Source of the DNA: Gemmatimonadaceae bacterium | GTDB lineage: Bacteria; Gemmatimonadota; Gemmatimonadetes; Gemmatimonadales; Gemmatimonadaceae | Assembly: GCA_020852815.1 (NCBI GenBank) | Contig: JADZAN010000046.1 | Location: forward strand, 124,001 to 188,000 | Direction: 5' to 3' | Length of the DNA stretch: 64,000 nt | Shown here: positions 35,918 through 44,705 of the stretch, in pieces | Numbering within the stretch: the first letter of the stretch is position 1 | How the letters are laid out: each line of letters begins with the position of its first letter | Program-made: the position numbers and the translations under genes | Notes under the pieces: generated by a model | Databases searched by the model: none | What the model was told of the DNA's origin: nothing | The model's input: the letters and a program-made list of their open reading frames with translations, nothing else

Positions 35918-35931
35918 GACAAGCGCTTGTC
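35918..35931. promoter_or_regulatory. Perfect 14-bp palindrome between menG and the sigma-factor gene
   Basis: GACAAGCGCTTGTC is fully self-complementary and lies in the 172-base divergent region, 77 bases upstream of menG and 83 bases upstream of the sigma-factor start. It is a candidate operator for a dimeric regulator of one or both genes. Confidence 0.5.
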
Positions 35932-36013
35932 CTAGACCGTCTTGGGCGCACTCCTTAGCTTGCCAACTTCGCGAACCCGGGGCGCGTTCCCACGGGGTTC
36001 CGCCACCGACGGC

Positions 36014-36616
36014 ATGGCCCCTCTTCTCGATCTACGCAACCTCCCCGACGCCGACCTCGTCGCGCTGGCCCAGGAAGGGCGCGAGGCGGCCTACCGGGAA
36101 TTGGTGCGACGATACGAGCGCCCCGTCTTCTCCCTGATCTTTCGCATGGTGCGGGATCGGGAGGTCTCCGAGGACCTCGCCCAGGACACCTTCATCAAGG
36201 TCCTGAACCACATCGACAAGTACCGGCCGGAGTTCAAGCTCTCCAGCTGGCTGTTCAAGATCGCCAACAACGTCGCGATCGATCACCTGCGTAAACGACA
36301 GCTGGAGACGATCTCTATCGACGGCTCGCCGAACGCACTCTCGGCGGCCGAGCGGGAGGCCACGTCGTTCGACGTCGTCGCGCGGCAGGAAACGGCGCTC
36401 GAGGAGATGGAGGCGCGCGAGCTGGGATCGGCCATCGAACGGGCGATCCAGAAGCTCCGCCCCGAGTACCGCGCCTGCATCATGCTGCGTCATGTCGAAG
36501 GACGCTCGTACGAGGAGATCGCGGCCACGCTGGACCTGCCATTGGGAACCGTCAAGACATACATCCACCGCGCCCGGCACCAGCTGCGGGACGCACTCGA
36601 TGGGCTGCGGGATTGA
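36014..36616 (+). CDS. ECF-type RNA polymerase sigma factor
   Basis: The 200-residue sigma-70 family protein has only regions 2 and 4. Region 2 includes DLAQDTFIKVLNHIDKY and the DNA-melting helix FKLSSWLFKIANNVAIDHLRKR (about 70-95). Region 4 has EEIAATLDLPLGTVKTYIHRAR (about 170-191). Such factors switch on envelope or stress regulons. The gene is followed after 73 bases by a zinc-type anti-sigma gene, the usual partner arrangement. The ATG at 36014 is chosen over 35942, which adds a non-conserved Arg-rich leader. Confidence 0.93.
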   Translation: MAPLLDLRNLPDADLVALAQEGREAAYRELVRRYERPVFSLIFRMVRDREVSEDLAQDTFIKVLNHIDKYRPEFKLSSWLFKIANNVAIDHLRKRQLETISIDGSPNALSAAEREATSFDVVARQETALEEMEARELGSAIERAIQKLRPEYRACIMLRHVEGRSYEEIAATLDLPLGTVKTYIHRARHQLRDALDGLRD

Positions 36617-36689
36617 CCCGCGGGCTCACCCGCGTGTCGGCTGAAACCGGCGCCAGAGGGGCGGCGTAGGAACCACCGGAGGCATTCAC

Positions 36690-37277
36690 TTGGACCATCG
36701 GCATCTACTCCCCGAAGAGATCGATCTCCTCCTCGATGGCGAGGAGGGGTTCGGCGTGAACCCGCTCAAGGCGCACCTGGCGCAGTGTGCGGGGTGTCGT
36801 GCCGAGTTCGAGGCGCAACGCAAAGTGACCCTCGCGCTGGAGGTGCTGCCCCACATCGCCCCCACGGCTCGCTTCGCCGAGAAGGTCATGGCCAACGTGC
36901 AGGTCTTCGAGCCATGGCACGTGTCGTTGCGTGACTCGATCCGGCGCGCCCTCCCGCAAACGCAGGTGGGGCGCACGCTCGTGTTCGGGACCGGCGGGGT
37001 GATGGCGGTCACGGTCACGATGCTCACGGTCTGGCTCGCCCATCGGGCCGACGCCGTTCTCTTCCTCTTCGCGCTCGTGGGTGAGCGTGCGCGCGAGGCG
37101 GTGTCGCTCGGCGTGCACGACGCCGTGGTCGCAACCGTCGGTCAGGGGGCGGCCTCCACCGTTTCGGCCAACGGACTGGCCGGGATCGCCGTGGCGCTCA
37201 CGGCACTCGCGATCGCCGTGCTCGGAACCGCCTACGGACTCAAGACGCTGGCGACGGCTGCGCGCCGGAGAGGGTAG
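36690..37277 (+). CDS. Zinc-binding (ZAS-type) membrane anti-sigma factor
   Basis: The 195-residue protein begins at TTG 36690, with GGAGG seven bases upstream (36677-36681). Near the N-terminus HLAQCAGC gives the H-x3-C-x2-C zinc motif of anti-sigma domains. Two transmembrane helices follow (about 110-130, VMAVTVTMLTVWLAH; about 165-185, GIAVALTALAIAVLG). It would hold the upstream sigma factor at the inner membrane until a signal releases it. The next gene begins two bases after its stop. Confidence 0.85.
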   Translation: MDHRHLLPEEIDLLLDGEEGFGVNPLKAHLAQCAGCRAEFEAQRKVTLALEVLPHIAPTARFAEKVMANVQVFEPWHVSLRDSIRRALPQTQVGRTLVFGTGGVMAVTVTMLTVWLAHRADAVLFLFALVGERAREAVSLGVHDAVVATVGQGAASTVSANGLAGIAVALTALAIAVLGTAYGLKTLATAARRRG

Positions 37278-37278
37278 C

Positions 37279-38403
37279 GTGCGCCTCCGGACCTGGTCAC
37301 CCGCCGCGATCCTGCACCTCGCGCTCGCGGCACTCTCTCCCATCGTTCTCCTGGCCCAGCAGGCGGGGCGCGCCACCGCTGCCGACAGCTCCACGACCGG
37401 CGGCATCGCTGGCACCACGGCAGCGCGCCCATCCGCCGATTCGCTCGTGCTCGGCGGGCGCGTCATTGCCGCCGGCACCACGGTTCGCGGCCCGGTGGTG
37501 GTGGCAGGCGGCGATCTCGTCGTTCGCGGCACCGTCGACGGGACGGCGGTGGCCATTGCCGGCGACGTCGAGGTCACGACTGGCGGCAAGGTCACGGGCG
37601 ATGCGATCGCTGCTTTCGGCGAGGTGCACGCGCCAACAGGCACCGTGGGCGGCGAGGTGCGCTCGCTCACCGGGCGCTGGGGAGAGAGCCTGCGCTCCAC
37701 CATGCGCGGCGATGGGCTCGAACCCACCAAGCGGTCGCCACTGCAATTCGCCCTTGGCTGGTATGTCGTGATGCTCCTCATCGGGCTCGGCGTGCTGGTC
37801 TTTGCCAGCAGCTACCTGGACGGCGTGGTCGACGTCCTGCAGGAGTCTTTTTGGCGGTCGTTCTTCGTGGGGATCGCGGGCGAGCTGGGGATCTTCCCGG
37901 TGATGTTTCTCCTGGTGGTGGCGCTTGCGGTGACGGTGATCGGCGCCCTGCTGATTCCCTTTGCCGTGGTGGCCTTCGTCTTCGCCGTTGCGGGGTTGGC
38001 GACGCTGGGCTTCATCGCCGTCGCGCAGCTGACGGGGGGGAGCATCGGGGGGCGCGCCGCGGCGCGGCTGAGCGCGCGCGGGAGTGCGTTGCGCGCCGTG
38101 ACCGTCGGCGTGTCGATCTACATGGGGTTGTGGCTGGTGGCTACCGCGCTGGGCGCCGTTCCGGCGGCGGGGATCTCGAGCCGCATCATCGCGCTCCTCG
38201 TGACGTACGTGGCGATCACGGCCGGTTTTGGTGCGGCGCTCCTGTCGCGCGGCGGGACGCGGCGCGACGCGGCGGTGGTGCAGGCCGCGGCGCCGGCCCA
38301 GGACGCCGCAAGCTGGCAGACGCCCACCCCGGTCACCGGGGTCGTCGCCGCGCGGCGCCCGGTGGTGGCGGGCAAGGGAGAGGCGGGGGGACGTTCTCGT
38401 TAG
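37279..38403 (+). CDS. Membrane protein with bactofilin-like (polymer-forming) repeats
   Basis: The 374-residue protein starts at a GTG two bases after the anti-sigma stop. It has a signal peptide, then about residues 55-125 of short hexad-like turns (GGRVIAAGTTVRGPVVVAGG..., VRGTVDGTAVAIAGDV) resembling the bactofilin right-handed beta-helix, and then four or more transmembrane helices (about 160-330). Its place in a sigma/anti-sigma operon suggests an envelope function, either as an effector or as part of signal sensing. I do not recognise a named family for the whole architecture. The stop TAG lies in a CGTTAGG heptamer. Confidence 0.75.
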   Translation: MRLRTWSPAAILHLALAALSPIVLLAQQAGRATAADSSTTGGIAGTTAARPSADSLVLGGRVIAAGTTVRGPVVVAGGDLVVRGTVDGTAVAIAGDVEVTTGGKVTGDAIAAFGEVHAPTGTVGGEVRSLTGRWGESLRSTMRGDGLEPTKRSPLQFALGWYVVMLLIGLGVLVFASSYLDGVVDVLQESFWRSFFVGIAGELGIFPVMFLLVVALAVTVIGALLIPFAVVAFVFAVAGLATLGFIAVAQLTGGSIGGRAAARLSARGSALRAVTVGVSIYMGLWLVATALGAVPAAGISSRIIALLVTYVAITAGFGAALLSRGGTRRDAAVVQAAAPAQDAASWQTPTPVTGVVAARRPVVAGKGEAGGRSR

Positions 38404-38430
38404 GTGCGCGCGCGGCATGCACGCCGCGCG

Positions 38431-39714
38431 CTACAGCACCACCATCGTCACGGCCGCCGCAAACATCAGCGCCACCGCCACCGTTACCACGGCGCGCGCC
38501 GGCCAGCGGGATTCCTGCCCGCGCATGATGCGCGCGTCAGAAGCCACGAGGAGAATGCCGAGGAGGAGGAACGGCGCCAGCACGCCGTTGATGACCGCGC
38601 TCCAGAACAGCGCCCGTATCGGGTTCACGTTCGCGAAGTCGAGCGCCACGCCAGCCACGAGTGCGAGGACGAAGACGGCGTAGAATCGCGGGGCACCCTG
38701 CAGGCGCTCGTCGATCCCGGAGGCCCACCCGTACAGTTCGGCGAGCGCGTACGCCGACGATCCGGCGAGCGTGGGAATGGCGAGGAGCCCGGTGCCGATG
38801 AGCCCAACTGTGTACAGCAGGGCGGAGAGTCGCCCGGCCAGCGGCTCCAGCGCCTGCGCCACCTCGCGGCTGGATTGCGGCGCGGTGAGGCCGTGCCGGT
38901 TGAGCGTGAGTGCGGTGGTGAGGATGATGAAGTACATCGCCACGTTCGAGAAGAGCGACCCGAGGGCGACGTCGACGCGACGGTGCGAGAGTTCGGCGGG
39001 CGTTGCACCCTGACGTTCCTCGGTCGAGAATCGCCCGCCGAGCTTCTCCTCCTCCACCTCCTGCGACGCCTGCCAGAAAAAGAGGTACGGGCTGATGGTG
39101 GTGCCGAGGATGGCCACGAGCGTCGCCCACCCCTCTCGACCCTGCGGAGGACGCGGCATGAACGTGTCGCGCAGGACCGACGACCAGTCCGGCCCCACCT
39201 TGAGCGCGGTGATCACATAGGCGAAGAGGACGATGGCGAGCCACTTGAGGACGCGCGCAATGTCGGCGTATCGCCAGGCAATGGTGGCCCACCCGATCGC
39301 GATCGCAAAGACCACGACCCACGCGTGCGATCCAACTCCGGTAAGCAGCTCGGCGGCATCGGCCATTCCCGCGAGGTCGGCACCGATATTGATCGAGTTC
39401 GCGCCAAGGAGCGCCACGCTCGCCACGACGAGGACGGGGCGCGGGAGGCGGTGCCGCAGCGCGGTGGTGAGCCCCTGCCCCGTGACCATCCCGATGCGGG
39501 CGCACATCACCTGCACCGCGGTCATCAGGGGCCAGGTGAGGAGTGCGGTCCACAGCATCGACGTCCCGAACTGGGCGCCGGCAATGGAGTAGGTGGCGAT
39601 GCCCGACGGATCGTCGTCGGCGGCGCCGGTGATGACGCCCGGGCCGAGCGAGTGCCAGATGCGACTCAGCCGTGCGAAGGGGTTGAAACGATCGCCCACG
39701 CCGTCAGCCGCCAC
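38431..39714 (-). CDS. Divergent Nramp-superfamily metal transporter
   Basis: The protein of about 427 residues has about eleven helices and the Nramp TM1 signature in altered form, ADDDPSGIATYSIAGAQ instead of DPGN. At TM6, where metal-selective Nramps have the metal-binding Met of an MPH motif, this protein reads TTISPYLFFWQASQE. Loss of that Met is also described for the Nramp-related magnesium transporters, so the substrate may not be Mn or Fe. The start is uncertain: GTG at 39714 or 39699. It is convergent with the bactofilin-like gene. Confidence 0.82.
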   Translation of the reverse strand: MAADGVGDRFNPFARLSRIWHSLGPGVITGAADDDPSGIATYSIAGAQFGTSMLWTALLTWPLMTAVQVMCARIGMVTGQGLTTALRHRLPRPVLVVASVALLGANSINIGADLAGMADAAELLTGVGSHAWVVVFAIAIGWATIAWRYADIARVLKWLAIVLFAYVITALKVGPDWSSVLRDTFMPRPPQGREGWATLVAILGTTISPYLFFWQASQEVEEEKLGGRFSTEERQGATPAELSHRRVDVALGSLFSNVAMYFIILTTALTLNRHGLTAPQSSREVAQALEPLAGRLSALLYTVGLIGTGLLAIPTLAGSSAYALAELYGWASGIDERLQGAPRFYAVFVLALVAGVALDFANVNPIRALFWSAVINGVLAPFLLLGILLVASDARIMRGQESRWPARAVVTVAVALMFAAAVTMVVL

Positions 39715-39892
39715 GCCGCACCGACGCGAGGGCGGCGCGCACTGCGTCGCACGACCGGTCAGGTGCGCATTCCATGTCGATCCTGCCAACCGACGTGTGC
39801 ACGCGACGCTCCTGCTGTTGAGGATTTGGCGCCCGCGCGCCACTCGCGGACCATACACGGCGCGCGCGGCGGGCGGGAGAGGCGCGCATGCC

Positions 39893-41521
39893 CTACGGCG
39901 CGCGCCAGGTGGCCGGCGGGCTCAGGTTCCCCACCCGGTCGATCGCGTACAGCACCACGCCGTCGGTGCGCGCTCCATTGACAGTGGCCGGGACGGAGAT
40001 GGTCGATGTGGTGGCGGGAACGCGCTGCGCGTACCAGACAATGACGTTGGCCGAGGAGCGCGTGCGCCAACGCACCCACCACCAGCGCACCGGCTCCGCG
40101 GCCGCGGGTGTCACCGTCAGCTGCCAGGTGGCCGCGCCCGCCACCGCGTTTCCCAACGAAGGGCTCGCGGGGGCGTCGGCGTCGATCCAGGACATGGCCG
40201 GCGGGACGGCGGGGGTGGCAAAGCTCCCCGACGCCAGGGTGGAGAACAGGTTGTCGCGGTTGGCGAAGACGAGCGATGCGCGGAACAGGATGACACCGGG
40301 CGACGTCCCGCGCAGCCGCACCGATTGCACCTGGTTCGCGATCTCGGCGGCGGTGAAGGCACTCGCGGTCCCGTCGGCGACTCGATAGGCGGCGAGCCCG
40401 GGCCAGACGTGACGCGCTGCGGCGTTCTGCGCCAGCCACCAATCGAGCAGCGCATTGAACGGCTGCCCGCTGCTCCCGATGGCCCAGTAGAGCTGCGGCG
40501 CGAGGTAGTCGACCCAGCCGCGCTGGAGCCAGGTGCGCGAGTCGGCGTACAAGTCGGCGTAGGCATCGAGCCCCGTGACGCCCGATGGATTGCCGGGGCG
40601 CCAGATGCCAAACGGTGAAATGCCGACGCGCAGCCAGGGCTTGCGCGCCTTGGCCTCCGCGTACATGCGCTGCACGAATCGGTTGATGTTGTCGCGTCGC
40701 CAGTCGCCACGCGACAGCGTGCCGCCGGTGCGCGCATAGCGCGCGTAGGTCGAGTCGTCGGGAAAGGTGAGCGCGCCGTTGGCGTTGGGATACGGATAGA
40801 AGAAGTCGTCGATGTGGACGCCGTCGATGTCATAGCGCTGGACGACGTCGCTCATGACGGCGATGGTGTGGTCCTGCACCTCGGGCTCGCCGGGGTCGAA
40901 CCAGAGCCCCACGCCCGCGCCGGTAACGCGGTCGCGCGGGACGCGGCGCAGGTCCGGGCGGCGCGCGGCGAAGTGGGAGGGGGCAAGGCGCGCGGTGTCG
41001 CCGGCATTGCCGGCCCGGAACGGGTTGAACCAGGCGTGCAGCTCGAGGCCGCGCTCGTGCGCCGAGTCGATCGCCAGCCGCAACGGATCGTAACCGGGAT
41101 CGACGTCGCTGCGCCCGGCGAGCGCGGTCGCCCAGGGCTCCGTGCCGCCGGCGTACAGCTTCTCCCCGTTGACGCGCACCTGCAGGACGACCGCATTCGC
41201 CCCCATCTGCACCGCCTTGTCCAGCAGCGCCACCAGCTCGGCGCGCTGCTCGGCGGGGCTCAGTGTCGTGCGCGACGGCCAGTCGAGGTTCCCGACCGTG
41301 GCAATCCAGAGCCCGCGGAACTCGCGCGACACGTCAGGGATGACGAAGGCGGTGTCGGGGGGCGGTGGTGGCGTTCCCGGGGCGATCGGATCGTCGGCGC
41401 CGGAACAGGCCGCACTCACGACAATGGCGGCCGCGCCAACCAGCGCCGGCGCCCGCAGCGGGGCGTTAGCCAACGCGCGACGCAAGGCGCGAACGGGTCC
41501 GGTCGATATGCGACGATTCAT
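39893..41521 (-). CDS. YngK/GHL10-type glycoside hydrolase-like lipoprotein
   Basis: The 542-residue protein has a lipoprotein signal (VVSAACS lipobox, about 36-42) and a Pro-rich spacer, then a TIM-barrel domain. It starts REFRGLWIATVGNLDWPSR and includes VNGEKLYAGG, LELHAWFNPFRAG, IDGVHIDDFFYPYP (acidic pair at the expected catalytic site) and VGISPFGIWRPG. These are hallmarks of the DUF187/GHL10 family, thought to act on cell-wall-like glycans. The last about 100 residues look like a fibronectin-type domain. ATG 41521 is chosen because it gives a compact signal peptide. Confidence 0.88.
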   Translation of the reverse strand: MNRRISTGPVRALRRALANAPLRAPALVGAAAIVVSAACSGADDPIAPGTPPPPPDTAFVIPDVSREFRGLWIATVGNLDWPSRTTLSPAEQRAELVALLDKAVQMGANAVVLQVRVNGEKLYAGGTEPWATALAGRSDVDPGYDPLRLAIDSAHERGLELHAWFNPFRAGNAGDTARLAPSHFAARRPDLRRVPRDRVTGAGVGLWFDPGEPEVQDHTIAVMSDVVQRYDIDGVHIDDFFYPYPNANGALTFPDDSTYARYARTGGTLSRGDWRRDNINRFVQRMYAEAKARKPWLRVGISPFGIWRPGNPSGVTGLDAYADLYADSRTWLQRGWVDYLAPQLYWAIGSSGQPFNALLDWWLAQNAAARHVWPGLAAYRVADGTASAFTAAEIANQVQSVRLRGTSPGVILFRASLVFANRDNLFSTLASGSFATPAVPPAMSWIDADAPASPSLGNAVAGAATWQLTVTPAAAEPVRWWWVRWRTRSSANVIVWYAQRVPATTSTISVPATVNGARTDGVVLYAIDRVGNLSPPATWRAP

Positions 41522-41684
41522 CCAGGTCGAGCGATTGCCCAACGGGCCATGCGAGGATACTCCGGTGACACTTCGCCCGATGGCCTGTCCGGCATTCGAC
41601 GGCGCAATGTCCCCGGTCGCGCCGACAGACGCGAGCGAATCGGCAACCTAGCATGATGGCATCCCCTTGGAGACAGGAGGTCCC

Positions 41685-42320
41685 ATGCGATCCCGTTTCC
41701 TGCTGCTGGCGATGGTCCTTGGCGCTCCGGTCGCGCTCGGTGCGCAGGCGGCGCCGCCGGCCCGGCGGGGCAAGGACGTCGAGACGTTCGAGGTGGCGAA
41801 GCTTCCCCCCAGGCCCGCGAGCGAGATCGAGAAGGAGATCTTCGCCCTGCTGCGGACGCATCGCAAAGGCGACCTGACCGATGCCTCGCGCATCCACCTC
41901 AAGTTGGCGCAGTACTACAAGGAACGCGGGGAAGAGTTGCTGGAGGACGTCTGCAATCAGAAGGCGACGGAGGCGTGGGCCGCGGCCTCGGGCGAACGTC
42001 CGTCGTCGGCCGGTTCGCAGGGCTCGCCGCCGTTCGATCCTGAAGGCGCATTCAGCGGGCTCTTCACGTACGTCGACGACCTCAAGGTGGAGCACACCTG
42101 GGAGTTCTTTGCCGACGGGACGTTTGCCCACGCCGTGGCGTCGGCCGAGCAGCGACAGCCCATCGCGCCGCGCGAACTGGGATGGTACACGGTGAAGGGA
42201 TCGAAGATGCGGCTGTGGCAGTTCAAGTCGCGCGCCGACCGCACCGTGGAGTTCCAACTGCTCGAAGCAGGCGCGCTCGGGGCCGTGCTCGACGGCGTGA
42301 AGCTGCAAGCCGTCAGGTAG
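41685..42320 (+). CDS. Secreted protein of unknown function
   Basis: The 211-residue protein has a clear signal peptide (MRSRFLLLAMVLGAPVALGAQA) and a strong AGGAGG five bases before the ATG at 41685. The mature part is Glu/Lys-rich with predicted helices in the first half and alternating strand-like text near the end (WEFFADGTFAHAV, LGWYTVKGSKMRLWQF). That end resembles lipocalin-like or calycin-type small domains but is not assignable. It is divergent from the glycoside hydrolase gene. Confidence 0.7.
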   Translation: MRSRFLLLAMVLGAPVALGAQAAPPARRGKDVETFEVAKLPPRPASEIEKEIFALLRTHRKGDLTDASRIHLKLAQYYKERGEELLEDVCNQKATEAWAAASGERPSSAGSQGSPPFDPEGAFSGLFTYVDDLKVEHTWEFFADGTFAHAVASAEQRQPIAPRELGWYTVKGSKMRLWQFKSRADRTVEFQLLEAGALGAVLDGVKLQAVR

Positions 42321-42374
42321 CGCCGCGCCATCGGTGCAGCGCCACCGCAGAGAGCCGTGTACATTGTCGGGCGC

Positions 42375-43940
42375 ATGATTCGACCTGTCGCTCACAAGGC
42401 ACGGCGCCCGCTGCGCGTGGCGCTGCTCGCGTCGGTGGCGCCGCTCGCCGTCTCCCTCGCCTCGTGCAAGGCGGGGGACGGGGCGGGGGTGGCCTGTCGC
42501 GTGACACACGTGGCGGTCACGGCCGCCAGCAGCACGATGCGCGTGGGCGATGCCGTCACGTTGCACGCGTCGGCCACCGCGCAGGGATGCAGCGCCGCCG
42601 AGTTGGCCCCGGCGTGGAGTTCGCAGGACGGCACCATCGCCAGCGTGAACGCCAGCGGCGTGGTCACGGCGCTCGCCGCCGGGTCGACGTCGATAGTGGC
42701 GAGCATCCGCGGCGTCCAGGCGCTGGCGCAGGTGACAGTCATGGCGCCTGTGGCCAGTGTGCGCGCCACGCCGGCGAGCGCTTCGCTGGTGACAGGAGAA
42801 TCGTTGCAGCTCTCGGCGACGCCGCTGGATGCGCAGGGGGGCGCGCTGGCCGGCCGCACCGTGTCGTGGCAAAGCGGCGATGCATCGATCGCGACGGTCA
42901 GTGCGTCGGGACTCGTCACCGCCATCACCCCCGGCGGCCCCGTCACCGTCACCGCCAGCAGCGAGGGGCGTAGCGCGGCGGTGGCCATCACGGTCACGCC
43001 GCCGCCGCGCATCGCGCTCTCGGCCACCGCCGTCGACTTCACCGCGACCGCGGGACAGGCCAACCCCGCCGCGCAGTCCGTCGTCATCACCAACGCGGGT
43101 GGCGGGACGCTGGCGAACCTTGTCGCCGGGCCGGTGACGTATGGGGCAGGAGCGTCCGGCTGGTTGCAGCTGTCGCTCCCCGGGGCCGCCGCCGCACCGC
43201 TTGCGCTGCTGTCGCTGCAACCCGTGATCACCGCGCTCGCCGCGGGGCGGTACACCGCCACCGTCCCCGTCGCCGCTCCAGGGGCTTCCAACTCTCCGCA
43301 GCAGGTCAGCGTCTCGCTCACGATCCAGGCCACGACCGTGCGCAGCGTCACCGTGTCGCCGGCGCCCTTCCTCCTCGCCGTGGGGGGAAAGCAGCAGATG
43401 TCGGCCACCCTGCGCGACGCCGCCGGCGCGGTCGTCACGGGGCGCGCGGTGAGCTGGAGCAGCTCCAATCCGGCCGTTGCCGCCGTCGACGCCGCCACGG
43501 GGCTCGTCACCGCCGCCTCCACCGGTGTGGCGTCCATCAGCGCCACGGTGGACGGCGTCTCCGGTGCCGCGTTTGCCTACACGGGCACCGCCTCGGCGTA
43601 CGATGGCGCCTGGCGCGGGAGCGCGGGTTCCGGGCGCACCATCACCTTCACCGTCTCGTTAGGACGCATCGCCTCGCTCGCCCTCAACGTGGGGACGCCG
43701 CCAGGTTCGCCCTGTTCGCTCACCTATACCGCGGCGCCGCTTACCCTGATCGCCGGCAACGCCTTCTCGTTCACCACCAGCGGCGGTACCGCCTCGGGAA
43801 CCATCAGCGGGAGCTTTCTCTCCGCTGCCAGTGCCCAGGGGAGCTACGGGACGATCACCTTCGACGATTACCTGTGCCCGCCCACGCTCCTCGTGTCGGG
43901 GCAGGTTGCAGGTGCAACGTGGACGGCCTCCAGGCAGTAG
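42375..43940 (+). CDS. Lipoprotein with bacterial Ig-like (Big_2) domains
   Basis: The 521-residue protein has a lipobox (SLASCK, about 27-32) followed by at least three Ig-like repeats. Big_2 pieces are recognisable as VxxVTVSPAxxxLxVG...LSAT, then WSSSNPAVAAVDAATGLVTAASTGVASISATV. The first (about 40-120), second (about 125-210) and fourth (about 325-410) follow this pattern. The third is a different all-beta segment. Such surface proteins mediate adhesion or carbohydrate contacts. Codon use is as in neighbours. Confidence 0.85.
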   Translation: MIRPVAHKARRPLRVALLASVAPLAVSLASCKAGDGAGVACRVTHVAVTAASSTMRVGDAVTLHASATAQGCSAAELAPAWSSQDGTIASVNASGVVTALAAGSTSIVASIRGVQALAQVTVMAPVASVRATPASASLVTGESLQLSATPLDAQGGALAGRTVSWQSGDASIATVSASGLVTAITPGGPVTVTASSEGRSAAVAITVTPPPRIALSATAVDFTATAGQANPAAQSVVITNAGGGTLANLVAGPVTYGAGASGWLQLSLPGAAAAPLALLSLQPVITALAAGRYTATVPVAAPGASNSPQQVSVSLTIQATTVRSVTVSPAPFLLAVGGKQQMSATLRDAAGAVVTGRAVSWSSSNPAVAAVDAATGLVTAASTGVASISATVDGVSGAAFAYTGTASAYDGAWRGSAGSGRTITFTVSLGRIASLALNVGTPPGSPCSLTYTAAPLTLIAGNAFSFTTSGGTASGTISGSFLSAASAQGSYGTITFDDYLCPPTLLVSGQVAGATWTASRQ

Positions 43941-43943
43941 GCG

Positions 43944-44705
43944 TTACGCCCTGTACCAGACCACGGTCGCGCCGCGCGACAGGTTGAGCACCTTTGCCGC
44001 GTTCCCTTCGCGCACGGCAATCTCCAGCAGTCCGGTGGAGCCGCTGATGGCCACCGGCGCGCCCACCGGGACGTCGGCGTAGGTGGCGCGAATCGGGACC
44101 GGACGCCCGCTGGCGGCCACCACGCCGGCGCGCGCGCCTAACAAGTTGGTGATGGCGTTCCCGAACCGGTCGATCGCGATCACCTCGCCCAGCACGGCGC
44201 CGTCCTCGCGGCGCACCGCCTCCTTGGTGCGGCGCACCAGCGGCGACTCGTGCACGGGGCCCAGGGCATCGAGCGGGTGTCCGTTGGCCAGCGCCGCGGC
44301 CGCGGGGGCAAAGACGTCGCGCCCGTGAAAGGTGCGCGACGCCGACGGCGGAATGGGGAGCGCCACCGCGCGCGCCCCCGCCAGCAGCAACGCCGGCGAC
44401 AGGATCCCGTTGTCGGGACCCACGAGGAAGCGGCGATCGCTCTCCACCGCCAGGCAGGCGCGCGTCGTCCCCACCCCAGGGTCCACCACCGCCAGGTGCA
44501 CCGTCCCCTCGGGAAAGCGGCGCCAGTAGCGCGCAATCGTCAGCCGCGCGAGTTCCACGTCCTGCGGCGGAACGTCGTGCGACAGGTCGACGATCGGCGA
44601 CTCCGGGGCGAGCGTGAGGAGCACCCCCTTCATCTCGGCGACGTAGCCGTCCGCCGTCCCGAAGTCGGTGAGCAGGGTAATGGGCGAGGTCGGCGTGGGG
44701 CGCAT
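43944..44705 (-). CDS. SAM hydrolase (DUF62, S-adenosyl-L-methionine hydroxide adenosyltransferase)
   Basis: The 253-residue DUF62 enzyme converts SAM and water to adenosine and methionine; halogenating relatives are fluorinase and chlorinase. Conserved motifs are LLTDFGTADGYVAEMKG (about 10-26), DLSHDVPPQDV, VVDPGVGT, GPDNGILSPAL, FHGRDVFAPAAAAL and DRFGNAITNL. No extra fluorinase-type loop was noticed between the two domains. The ATG overlaps the MATE stop by one base (ATGA), completing an mrp-MATE-SAM hydrolase overlapping set. Confidence 0.9.
   Translation of the reverse strand: MRPTPTSPITLLTDFGTADGYVAEMKGVLLTLAPESPIVDLSHDVPPQDVELARLTIARYWRRFPEGTVHLAVVDPGVGTTRACLAVESDRRFLVGPDNGILSPALLLAGARAVALPIPPSASRTFHGRDVFAPAAAALANGHPLDALGPVHESPLVRRTKEAVRREDGAVLGEVIAIDRFGNAITNLLGARAGVVAASGRPVPIRATYADVPVGAPVAISGSTGLLEIAVREGNAAKVLNLSRGATVVWYRA

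Noticed and set aside
43944-44705. Fluorinase or chlorinase instead of SAM hydrolase
   Set aside because: No halogenase-specific loop insertion was seen and there is no biosynthetic cluster around it.
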